64,000 bases of DNA, taken from NCBI GenBank assembly GCA_958299035.1, contig CATQJL010000223.1, positions 48,900,302 through 48,964,301 of the forward strand, read 5' to 3'. The notes under the pieces were generated by a model. That model was not told the DNA's origin. It made no database searches and saw nothing but the letters and a program-made list of their open reading frames with translations. A program made the position numbers and the translations under genes. Positions 1 through 11,687 of the stretch are shown here, one piece after another (within the stretch, counting starts at the first letter, position 1; every line of letters starts with the position of its first letter). Origin of the DNA: Cylicocyclus nassatus (taxonomy: Eukaryota; Nematoda; Chromadorea; Rhabditida; Strongylidae).

Positions 1-1786
1 TTATTAGGGCTCCTCCGAAAGTCTCACATGAAAATTTTGAAAATTAGCGAAAGTTGGAGGTGGTAAAAACGAGTGGTTGTAATTTCTAGCAGATATCTCG
101 TCACTCTCGCAACGAAACACAATGATAGTTTAGCAGCTGGAAAGAGGAAGAAATTATACATCGGATACATTTTGAAGTGTTTGTTCATTCTAACGTGTTT
201 GCCGATGGATCGAAAAAACTGACAAAACTTTTGCACCAACCTAATATAATAATATGCAGCCCCAGAAGAGATTTAGTAATTCAGAAAAGATGTTTATTAC
301 AATTAGATGACTTGATATCCAGTTATCGTTTCTGTTAGTGAGAAAAGCTATAATTGGCTTATGCACACTAGTCACTTGACGTGAGTAATGTTTTTTTTTC
401 AGACAGGGCTCCAGCTTGGGAGCAATCGAATAAATATTCTTGAAGCTCAACAACATGCTAAAAAATATGTTAATAACAGTATTAAAGTAGGGTCGAACAA
501 GATCGAAAGATGAACTTTCTTTCCCAAGCTCGTTTTGTTCTCAGCATACTGTAATGTTTTGAGTGTAGATAAACGGACACCTAATGGCTTGTTCTTCCTT
601 GGTCTCGATGAAAATCGGTTCAAATGAAGAGCTATCCGGTTTCTCGCGAAATAGAATTACAGTTCTTTGACTTCTTTTGATATATGAAAATGCCTGACTG
701 CACCATTTACACTCTAACAAGAATTTTGGTTAAATATGCAAACTGCACATTTTCTAGAATGGGGTTGGCCACGAGGTCTTGTCTCTATTGTTTTTTTCTT
801 AGTGTTTCATAACAGTTTTGTATGAAAAGGCGTAGATGGGTTTTATTTTTTACCCAAGAAATACACATCCTGTAGTTACACCACCTCGTAATGGAAATTG
901 TGCAATTGCACTCATTAGCAGAAAAACTACTCCACTATAGTTACCTGTCTTTATTTCATCGGCATTTTTCGTTGAAACAAGTCGCATCGAAAACATCGTT
1001 TGCGCAAAGTGCGCACCACTTTTGAGATTACTTTTTACTTGCAACAAAAACTTGCTCATCCGGAAAAGTGCACGTTGATGAGGTGAAAGCTCTTTTTGCG
1101 ATTATCTCATTGTCAAATCCGCTATGATTGCGTAGTTTTCGGTTGTATTCACCATTAATTCCACTAGGCTTGTTTTTTGTGCAATTTTTCTTGCAGCATG
1201 TCACTGCCCGTTGTCGACGGGTAAGATAACGAGATAACGAGGCCGGGGGATGAGTTATGGCCGTACTGTTTGCCGAGTAGGGGGCAACGTTTGCTTTGCG
1301 TCCTCGACGGGGCTGGCCCTCGTATTGACCTCGACGGCGACGTCGCGTGCAAACGTCGCATGCGCGCGATTCTGTCGCGCGGCGCCAATCTGGGACGCCG
1401 CGGCGGCTGCAGCGCAGCGTTTGCTCGCTTCTGCTTTTGCTTCTGCCGCTTCTTTGCAGCTCAGCGCTTCTTTAGCCATTTTTTGTCCATTAGTCGCTTT
1501 GCATGACTCATTCCTCTCTGCCAATACCAACTAATGGCATAGCTCGTAATGTTGTTCGCGCCTTTGTAAATCACGCTGTAATTTTGCTCATCCGATGAGT
1601 CAGAGAAATTTTCCCTGCATTTCCTAACCTCTTCCAAGTTTGAGTAACTGTTTTTCAGTGCAAAGACTGTGCCGAATCGATCGAGAGCTACCCCTTATCA
1701 TCGCAATCTTCAGCGAGATGACTCACTCGGGCGACTATTAATTCATCATCGTACTGGTATCTGGCGCTTCCACACCTTTGACGTCA
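1..1786. other. Upstream region of ina-1, no recognised gene
   Basis: No coding exon is recognisable here; the short open frames have no family resemblance and no paired splice signals. The stretch from about 1200 to 1500 is unusually GC- and CpG-rich compared with the AT-rich flanks and sits just upstream of the ina-1 start, so it may be promoter or 5' UTR (inference). A short upstream ORF of 8 codons lies at 1718-1741. A possible splice or trans-splice acceptor (cttcag) ends at 1712. Confidence 0.5.
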
Positions 1787-4700
1787 ATGTTACGACGGCG
1801 TTTCTCGCGGTCGTTCACGATCGTTTTTGCCGTTGTTTCACTTAATCTTCACGCTATAAGCGGTTTCAATTTGGATGTTTATGCTCCGATCTACAAATAC
1901 GGCCAGGAGAACACCTACTTTGGGTATACAGTGGCTGAGCACTTCAAGGTTGATGAACCTGTGTAAGTCTTCATATTTTATCTATCTGTCTTCTTCATTT
2001 ATCTTGTTCAATTTTTTTAATACATTCTTTTTTACACTCAAATGCATTCTTCACTTTTTTAATGAATGATTGTTGTGAATATTCGAGACAAGATGTTCTT
2101 TGCTTTTGCTTTTGCAAACTCTCCTTCATGCTCTACATTGATATAGAAGACTGAAATTCAGCGTAGTCTACCATTACTTACCGGATCTGAGATCTGGAGT
2201 TAACAATGTTTATTTTTACTATTTTTCCCGGATCTGCACCCTGCGTTGAGTTGCAGTTATACTTGTTGCGATCCGGTTCAGCGCCCGCTAAACTTCGCGT
2301 TCGGGAGTAGTGGAAGCGATAACAAGGGAAGCTTGTCTAGTCGAAGTGATCTTTCCAAATGAATTGTATGCCATATCAAAAGGCATAAAACGCTGATTCC
2401 AGACTGCCTTCTGATCTGCAGCACGCTTATGTACGAGGAGTTATGAGCATCACTGGAGCCAAAAATTAAACGTGCATTTTGAATGAAATGAGTTGCTAAA
2501 TTCTTAATAGCCCTCAAATAATGCAACCAAGTGTGATATATTTTGAGAGTTTTTTAAATAATGTGCTCTGAGGATTTTCGATGCTCCATTGAAGAACTGG
2601 AAAAAGTATTACGGCTATTCTTGTCCTGGTTGCACATTCAATTTTCTGCTCCAATAAGCGCTCATAACTCTTCGTCCATGAAAGTTTTGCGAATAAGGAA
2701 GTCAGACTTGGAATCCGCATTCTATGGCCTTCAATATGGTAAACGTCTCTTTTAGGGATCGTTCATACCGCGCACGAAGGCGGACGAAGCCGGACAAAGG
2801 CGGACGAAGCCGGACAAAGGCGGACGAAGCCGGACAAAGGCGGACGAAGGCGGACGAAGGCGGACGAAGCCGGACAAAGACGGACAAAGGCGGACGAAGG
2901 CGGACGAACTGCCAAAGCGCAGGGTTTGCCGGCGAAGTGCCATATTGGAATACGCGTGAAATACAGCGCGCGTTGTGCACGTATGTTAGTCATATATAAC
3001 TCAACGCACAACGCGCACTGTATTTCACGCGTATTCCAATATGGCACTTCGCCGGCAAACCCTGCGCTTTGGCAGTTCGTCCGCCTTCGTCCGCCTTTGT
3101 CCGTCTTTGTCCGGCTTTGTCCGCCTTTGTCCGGCTTTGTCCGGCTTCGTCCGCCTTTGTCCGGCTTCGTCCGCCTTCGTCCGCCTTCGTGCGCGGTATG
3201 AACGATCCCTTAGAAAGGCCACTTAGACTAAACAGGCTTCCCTTGTGAGTTTCTGCATGCAGCGAACATAATGAATTTTATAGGCACATTAGTCGTAATG
3301 AATCTCTTAAATTCAATAATTCATGTTACTTTTCCTTGGAGCCCTTTCGAAAGTTCTATCCAAATTTTCTGTAGTGAACGGACTGAAATTGGTAAGCCTC
3401 TCGAATTTGTTGAGTTACGAGTGCCGCTTCTTTACGCGAAGTGTACCTCACTAAAGAATGGCGCCTAGAAGTTCTTTTGCATGTTAGCGGTCGTGTTCGG
3501 CGGAAATTTAACCTTATCGAGTTGCCTAAGACTCTATGCAACTTATTCATTTGTCTAGCGCTTCGCTTCCATGCGCATTCAAAATATGAATAAGTTTCAA
3601 CTTTTCCAATGAAGAGTTAGTACGAAAAGGTTGCCCTACCGTGGGAACAAAATTTTAAAACATAAGTGTTGAAACGCGTTTAGAAGCGCGTTTGTTTCAG
3701 CAAGACTCAAGCATACCTATGATTGTTGTAGCACTTCGTCTGTTTCAGCGTTTTAATTGGTGCTCCAAAGGCAGAATCTGGTCAAGTGGGTACCATTCAA
3801 GCAGGAGCACTGTACGCGTGTCCGATAAATACGCGATATACAGGAAATAGCACAGAATGGTGGGTCTGCATGGTTTTGGTAATGATACTTTTTCATGAGA
3901 TTGGCATGTTTTTGCTGTATTGAAACGACAATCTAAGAGAAGTTTTTTGCTTCTAATAATTTATACATAGAATGTTAGGAGTTAGTCAATGCTCTATGCA
4001 GGGTGTCTCAAAATGATATGCACACTGTTTGGTCGTTAATAACTCGCTTGCACCGATGTCTTTTACCGATCTTCAATATTATTCTATACGGCCGGATTCA
4101 ACTAAACTTACGGTTTCTAACGAATCTCTGATCTCTCTTCGTTGATATAGATTACGATATGAACAACAAGGTATTCAGCACACTTGATGCAAAAACCCCA
4201 AATAAAGTTTGGAAAATTGTGTAGCAGCTATTCAACCATGCTGGTTTTATCATGCAACTTTTTACAGGATTTCTGGGCTATTTCAGAGGTGTAATCACAT
4301 TCCTTACGAGCATTAAAGAAGCAGCTGTTACTGTTTTCCTGAAATTACTTATGAAGCATGACCTTTATGCGCAAATTTCATATTCAGCGACGCTGATAAG
4401 CCTTCGAGAGTTCTTGGCTTATGTAGCTGTCTTTCTGAGCCAAAATACGAATTTTGACGGCTGAAAACCCTGAACCTGAGAGTACTTAAGAGTTGGCGAA
4501 AGCTATCGAAACAAGCGAGTCATAAACGATCATCACACCGTGTAAGTATCACCTTGAAACACTTAACTGACCGAGATACCTTGAGATCACATTGATACGG
4601 GCTGCTTTTGCCGATTATTTTCCTTGAATTGTTTTTTTTGTGGATATGCCGCATTTTAGTCATGCATTACAGACTCTTTGTACTTTTGTTAGTGATAAAA

Positions 4701-7700
4701 GAGCCAAAGGTAATGAAACCCATTGCGAGAACTGGTTCAATCCACCACTCATGAAGATTATGTGGCAAAGAGCCTTGTTTTTCTGCACTTTTGTTTGAAT
4801 TCTTATGAATCACTTAAGTATTCCCTTAGTCCGGTTTGAGATACAAAGGAAGTCTTTGCCCGATACTGTATCTAATCCCTCTTGAATATCTTGATGGGAG
4901 GAAATCGAATATAACTTCAGTTGATTTGATATCTTCTATGTTTGAGGTGTGCGCAAGTCCGCTCCGAATATGAAGATGTTTCTTCTTATTCGAAATCGCC
5001 GGATATGACACTGACTGGTCGAGAAGCGCATTATCTCGGCAAAAATGGCGAGCTTCTCGGTGCATCCCTTGCGTCACAGGGAACTCGGCGGGGTGGAGCC
5101 GTGGTAAATGAACTTACCATTTTTCCTAGGATTCGTAATTGTTATCACTTATATCGAACTTTAGGTGTGTGCTCCACTGATGCGGTTCCATAACACAAGT
5201 GCTTATACGCAAGGAGCTTGTTATGAACTAAACTCGGATTTAACTTTGGGCGGAACTTACACGACTTGTCTGCAGAAAAACTTGCCAAAGCTCGATCGTC
5301 ATAATGAGTACGGAGCGTGTATGGAAGGATTTTCGTCAGCTTTTTCTGGGGTAGGCGGCTTTTGATATTTTGTCAGGAATGTGGTTCGGTACTGCCTTGT
5401 TCACTTTCTTGATGCTTCGTTGTTCATCCATCTTCTTTTTGGTGGTACGGATTAGTCTGCTTACATTTTGTACATTATCATTTCCGGTGTTCATATTTGT
5501 CGATTGTTTTATCAACTCATTCACATTATCTCACATGCTTTGCACTTTCAGCGACTCACTTTATCCTTCCAGATTTTTTCGCTTTTGTGTCGCTATGAGT
5601 TTTTGCGCATACGTCAGCATTACTAATAGTGCTTTGATCTGCACTGCTTTTTACATATGTGAGTGTCAAAACTCGATCAAGAATGATCACTATGCCATTT
5701 TTGAAATTTCCTCTTCCTTTCTATCGTTTCTTCATTTGAACTAATCTTCTGCACATTTTTTATGTACTCTATGTTCCCTCACAATCCACTTACAATCTTG
5801 CTGGTTGTCGAATATCATTATCCTTTTCCATGATGAGAATGTAAGGGAAATGTAGGCGGACTATTCCGGAGTAGCAAAAATATTTGTTTCTTCCGGCATT
5901 TGTGGGAAACCTCGGCGGTATCTTGACTATTCTTACGCATTTTCTTCACAAGTACTTGGATCGGAAAATTTTTTCAGAACATTGCTATTTGGTTTTAGTC
6001 CATATTTGATGTTGTCGTGAGTCCTCGCAATTACAGAACACGATGGTAACAGGATTGATTGGTGCGATGAAGTGGACCGGAGGGGTATATGCTCGCATGG
6101 CAGAGGGAGGGATTTTTGGAACAACAGTAGGTTACGCTCTAGTATATGCATGATTCAAATGAAGTTTTATTTTTTAGACTGAAAAGTACACTATGGCACC
6201 AGAAGAAGGGGGCGTCAGAACGTTGCTTGCTGCTCATGATTACCTAGGTTACTCAGTTGATGTTGGACGATTTGGCTTCTGGTAAGTCGAATTTCAATGT
6301 TTTTCTTTAGAAGCTTGTGCCTACTATAAACTTTGGTTTTCAGACAAGCTTTTTATGCACGTTTCATCAGCCTGTCATTGAGGTATTTCAGGTATGAGAA
6401 GGGCAAAAAGTCTACCATAGTGTCTGGCGCTACCCGCTTCGGTCAGCATGGGGCTGTTATATTCCTTCCATTTACTACGGTATGATTTTACAATTTCACG
6501 GTTAAGAGCTTAGTGAAAAGATGCCAAAAAACTCGTTGCAGGATCGCGGCGACCTATTAACGTTCACTGAAGACCGATTTCTCATAAATGGCACCAAAAT
6601 GGGATCGGCGTTCGGTTACGCAGTGGAAGTCGTTGATTTGAACAACGATGGGTTTGTGACACCGGTGTCGTCCATATTCCACTAGTCAACGTTCAATGTT
6701 CTAGCTTCGATGACCTAATTATCGGTGCGCCATTCGAGCATCGCTCTGATTCTGATGGACATTTTGGCGGAGTTGTCTATGTTTATTTTTCACAGGGTGT
6801 GGAACGTAAAAAGGTATTGTAATTACTGATGTTGCTAAATCTTATAAGGGGATTATTCGTTTTTGTTTTAGTTCGAATCTCACAAAGTATTCCATTCTCC
6901 TATAATCCTGAAAGGACCCGAACCTTTTTCACAATTTGGTCTTGCTATCAGTAAACTAGGCAATGTCGATGGAGATAAAGACGGTTTTAACGGTACGGCA
7001 TACATAATCTTTTGAATATACGTTTCCACCAATTGCTTCCTGTATCAGACTTCGCTGTTGGTGCTCCATTCGCCAATGAAGGAACAGGAGCAGTTTATGT
7101 TTTTCTTGGCGGCAAATCTAGAAAGGACTTCCGAAGGAAACCTTCTCAGGTATACCATGAGTCATCATCCATTGTTTTTCATTGTTTTTTTTTTCTTGAA
7201 CCTTATTTTTTGCTTTATCTTTTCTCAACTCACTAATTATGGTTTGCACTTTGAAGTTGTATGCATTTAGATCATACTTGGGTCGGATCTTCCAAATGTT
7301 CGACGTCCATTGAAGTCATTCGGTTTTTCCCTATCGGGAGGTTCGGATCTTGATGGCAACGGTTACCCCGACCTTGTTGTGGGTGCTGTCACTAAGGGAG
7401 TGGTCACAATCTTGCGGTATATCATTACATAATGATGTCGTTAACCTTAAGGTACGTCTGTAATTCCAGGTCTCGTCCGGTAATTAGCATCTCGGCACGT
7501 CACAGAACAAACAGTAAATTCATTGACATAGAAAAAGGCAAAAACTGTCCACGAGGAGCTAAAACATGGTAAATTGTTTTCTTTAATTGATAGCGAGAAA
7601 TAGTCAACTGCCTTGATTTAGTTTTCCTCTTGAACTGGAGATTACTGTCGAGAAAGATTCGTCAAGGGGTGCTGATCTTGTTGATTTCAACGCAAACGTA

Positions 7701-10700
7701 TTTACTTGCAATCTGGAGGTTCTATACATTTCCCTGCTCATTCGTTTTAACATCCATAATTATTTAAGGTTATCCCCGTCAGCCAAGGTGTAGCACTTCG
7801 TGGTCATATCGGCGCATCCGCTTCAACTAATCATAGCTGGCCTTGTGGGCAAGGCGCCCATAGAAGACCTCAAAAATACACAGAAATGATCTATATCCCG
7901 GTAAATTTTTTTCACGATTGATTTAGTTAATCATACTCCTTTCACCACTTCAGGAGCACGACGAACTCGCTAAAGATTGGATCAATCCGCTTAAATTCCG
8001 TTTTACTGTGCAAATTAGAAATGAACGAAAGCCATCACATCCGAGTGAAGGATCACCTATTGTCGATCTCAAACAATATCCGATACTGAATAAATACGGC
8101 GCTAGTTATGAGTTTCAGGTGGGTAGCGTAATGATGAATAATTTTGACAAGATGTCAATTTTCAGATTCCATTCAATACAAAGTGTGGAGAAGATCATGT
8201 GTGCCAGACAGATCTCAGTCTCAAAGCTGTATTTGTGGATATCCCGAAGTAGGCTGGTTTTTCAGACAATTGTTTTGGTCTTTTTAGTATACTGATTTTC
8301 TAGAACTGAAAAAGGCTACATCTCAAATGTTGGCGATAAAGATTATCTTGATATAACTTTCACCGTTGAAAATCGAAAGGAGAAAGCCTATCGAGCCGCA
8401 CTGTACCTAACATATGACCCAGAAGAGCTGGAATTACCCATGATAGTTGGTTAGTGGTTCTGAAGTCGTTTGATTATTCTCTCAAAATGCATTGCTTGAA
8501 GGCAAATCGAAGTTGGGCTGGGAAACGGTAGGAAAGAACGTGGTTGTCGTGCGGCTTGGAAATCCTATGAACTCGGAGTCTAAGGTTTGTGGATTATTGC
8601 TAGCAAAGTTCATCTTCATACCCAAAACGTTCAGCATACCTTCGATCTTCGTTTCAAATTGGTGCGAGGACGAACGGAAGGTATCGGCAGACCATTGCAG
8701 TTCGCCGCAAATGTCAATTCGACATCTTCAGAAACAAATCTTGGTAAAGATTATTGCATTTTACTTCACTGTGGAGTCTAACGTGGTTTTATGACAATAA
8801 GTTCAAGATTACTGAGGTTTTGTGTTCACAGGGGACAACGAGTGGAAGGCCGAACTGCAAATAATCAAAAAGGCAGAACTTGAATTGATTGGGACCAGCG
8901 ATCCACCCTTGATCCGCTTTGGTGGCGAAATCAAAGGTCCGGTTCCGTTTCTACTTCTTACAATGGTTTCTTCGAATTTTGTTTCAGACGAGTCAGCCAT
9001 GGATTTGGAGGAAGATATAGGTGTTATGGTGCGACATAATTACACGATTCATAATAAAGGACCATGGACAGTACGAAATGTTACTGCCAAGGTATCATGA
9101 ACATAGATACTCTAAAAATCTACTCTAAGAGATTTTTTGTCTATTTAAGTTTGATTGGCCTTATCAAATCGAGTCACCTGCTGGCAGACAATGGGCGCTT
9201 TATCTTCTCGATGTTCCCACCGCGACAATTCACAACACAGATGGAACAGTGGATATACGAAGGTATGCTGCTTCATATCAGTACATCGAAAAGTTTCTAC
9301 GAGCGTGCATGGTTTGATTGAAGTTTGTTGAAATTCTCATAGAAGCCTTTCTGCGCTTTACATTGTGCTTATTGCTTCGACGTTAATGCAGATTGCTCCA
9401 TCTAACTAAGGTGAATGCGTTATTGAGAGCAATACTCCACTACTCATCACGTCTTCCCATCTGGAAAACCATTTGCAACGCTTGATAGGTTGCCGTGCAG
9501 ATATGGAAACTGTGCACTTCTCCTTTCAGGGTCTCAGCCGCTGGCGTTACCGAATAGATCGCTGTTTATCTCCATCTAACACTTTTCTCCCACTTTTCTT
9601 GCTGCTCAAAGGCAGTGAGAGAAGATGTACCATTTGATTCAACTGGCTTGGCATCGGCAAAGGCGGGGTTTCGTGACCTAATTAAGGCTAGGTGATGATC
9701 AGAGAGCACTCGCGCGCGAGAGAGGCAGGTGCGTCGCGGGCGCGAGCGGCCTCAAGTAGATCAGAAACCCCCACCCTGATGGTGCCGAGCCAGTTGAATC
9801 AAAGGTTACATTCTCGTTTGGAAACTGAAGTTAGCTGGCCATTATATGAGTGGCAACTTATGTGCATTCTTGGCTGAACTCAGTTTCTAAATTGTATCTA
9901 GTACTGTATTTGATTTGTCCGCTCGGCTGGCGTATGAAGTTGTCTCCAGCGAAGGCTCGCCTAAGCACCACATGGACAGTGGCTTAGTCACCGCTCCATT
10001 CAGATTTCATATAACAAGTATAGATGCTCAAATTTGCCTGAATGGTTTCGTTCATGGGTTTTTTCTCATGTTCACACTTTGGTTTCAGATGCAGTGTTGA
10101 GAGACAGTTTGAACATGTAAATCCTTTGGACAACATAAAACTCAATACGAAGTACACCACGCAGGAGACGGTATCTACGCGCACTGAGGTCAGGAAACGA
10201 GCCAAGGTTTGTGTTTGCTTGTTTTGTTAACTTGAAAAATTGATAAGGGTATTAATCCGGATAATAATTACTGATAAATTCTTGAAAGAGATCGGTGTTC
10301 ATATACGTCTTTTAGAGAGGTACGGAAGCATTGAAAATTGGTGAAGCGGGATTTCTTCGAAAACGAATTGATCCGCACAAAAGGAAAGAAAATGGCGTTG
10401 ACGTCCTGGTCGTAACAATCGTCAGTTCAATAATTATTCTCATTATTTTCCGCCTAGTACTTTCACCTTCTTAGGGATGTGCTGAAAAGACCGCTAAGTG
10501 TTTTGCGGTGACGTGCCATTTCGACTTCATCGACGCCAACTCGGCGCCTGTGATTGATTTCAGAGCTCGTCTATGGAACTCCACTTTTAGCCGGGTAAGC
10601 CCATGAGCAGATTAGAGTTGTGTTTGCTAGTTTCAATTCATCATTATGGTCTCGAATACTGATATGCGCTTTGAATCATTTGAGTCATTTCACAATTCTT

Positions 10701-11186
10701 AGTGGGAAATATTCGTGCAGTGTCGTCATGACACTCCTTCTTAAATCTCCCATTTCAATAGTGTGTGAGTTAGGCTGTTTTTTGATGCTAATTATGCAAA
10801 ATTTAGGACTATTCGGACGTGGAGTACGTTGAAATTGCTTCCTTTGGAAGAGTTGAATTAGATGCAAGTCAAGGAATTGAGGACGATCCTTCAAATAATG
10901 CTGTAAGCGCTAAGACCGTAGCGTACCCAGATAGGCCTGCCCTCGGTAAGTGAAAGATGTCCACAATAAAAAACCTGCTCAAATCTAATCAAAATCATCA
11001 GGTTCTCGCCCTGTTCCCTGGTGGTTGATACTAGTCAGCATCCTAATTGGTTTACTTATCCTACTCATCGTCGTGTTGATACTATGGCGCTGTGGTTTCT
11101 TCAAACGAAAGAAGTATGGCGAACCAAGCCTCTACCGTGCTGAGCTGCAACACGAGCGAGAACAATGGAATCAGACTCAAATGTGA
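1787..11186 (+). CDS. ina-1: Integrin alpha subunit (ina-1 type), 28 exons, complete
   Basis: Exons: 1787-1962, 3749-3859, 4947-5103, 5165-5350, 6037-6126, 6178-6281, 6392-6479, 6542-6651, 6705-6813, 6872-6992, 7049-7149, 7271-7416, 7470-7568, 7622-7718, 7769-7900, 7954-8118, 8166-8248, 8304-8449, 8502-8584, 8635-8743, 8832-8936, 8988-9091, 9150-9262, 10089-10206, 10316-10420, 10475-10594, 10807-10945, 11002-11186. They join in frame to 3402 nt (1133 aa), close to the length I recall for C. elegans INA-1. The product is a single-pass receptor that pairs with a beta integrin and binds matrix; INA-1 belongs to the laminin-binding group. Visible: signal peptide (about residues 1-27); seven-bladed FG-GAP propeller with Ca-binding loops such as [18 protein letters not shown] and DLDGNGYPD; no inserted I domain; a dibasic RKR cleavage site in exon 24; transmembrane segment about 1079-1101; GFFKR motif at about 1104-1108; short tail. 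The ATG at 1787 opens directly into the signal peptide. The exon-25 donor (10420) is the least certain boundary. Confidence 0.95.
2755..3209. mobile_element. Palindromic PIF/Harbinger-like MITE with minisatellite arms
   Basis: A 455-bp near-perfect inverted repeat lies in ina-1 intron 1. It begins GGGATCGTTCATACCGCGC and ends with the reverse complement, flanked by TTA on both sides (2752-2754 and 3210-3212). A 3-bp TTA duplication is typical of PIF/Harbinger elements (family knowledge). Most of each arm (about 2779-2908 and 3078-3190) is a tandem array of about 10-bp units alternating GCGGACGAAG and CCGGACAAAG. The inner parts of the arms are unique sequence meeting near 2990. It has no transposase, so it would be non-autonomous. 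Confidence 0.85.
9633..9803. mobile_element. MITE, TTTGATTCAACTGGCTTGGC family, copy 1
   Basis: An inverted-repeat element of about 170 bp lies in the ina-1 intron between exons 23 and 24. The left end reads TTTGATTCAACTGGCTTGGC; the right end is the reverse complement with one change. The interior is GC-rich with no ORF of interest. A second copy with the same termini lies at 22159-22336. I could not define a target-site duplication. Confidence 0.7.
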
Positions 11187-11687
11187 CCTAACTTCTCACA
11201 CTGCCGAAACACAGCTAGGTGATATTCTCTTTTTGCGACATGTTGTGCCATTTTGCCCTTCACTGCATGATGTTGATTTCTTGCTCAACAGATGTTTCGA
11301 TCATCTGCTCTTTTTTATATTCCAGGTGCTCGCATCTGCCTAATCTCAATAGCTTTCATCTCTTTACTTTTCACTCAGAGTCATATCTATCCATTCAATG
11401 GGTGAATTGTGTAGTCAGGCTTCGTCACATTGAAGCCGACTCCGCATTTTTGTTTATAGGATCGATCTTTTGTTGTGTACACTTGTGATGCCTTTCACTT
11501 TGATATTTATTCTATGAATCTGATAAATCATTTCCACTTTATTGACCTATCTGCAAGTTTCAAGCTTTCATGAGCATACTAGCGAGAAAGTTTGCGGTTA
11601 TATCGAATTCACTTGCTACTATAGGACTAAAAAGTGGCATGACAGGCAGGCAATGACCAACAACGAAATTTCAGACTAAGCGTGCTT
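11187..11687. other. Convergent 3' intergenic region
   Basis: About 500 bases separate the ina-1 stop from the stop of the minus-strand gene. The plus strand carries TTTATT at about 11508-11513, i.e. AATAAA on the minus strand, a plausible poly(A) signal for the minus-strand gene. No exact AATAAA was seen for ina-1; GATAAA occurs near 11520. No gene is seen here. Confidence 0.5.

Noticed and set aside
1250..1534. Alanine-rich ORFs on both strands in the GC-rich block
   Set aside because: Mirror ORFs on both strands of a GC-rich segment just upstream of ina-1; typical of CpG-rich 5' sequence rather than coding DNA.
2702..3226. Several overlapping ORFs rich in [14 protein letters not shown] repeats
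   Set aside because: They are translations of the minisatellite arms of the palindromic MITE in both strands and frames; no start context, splice logic or family match.
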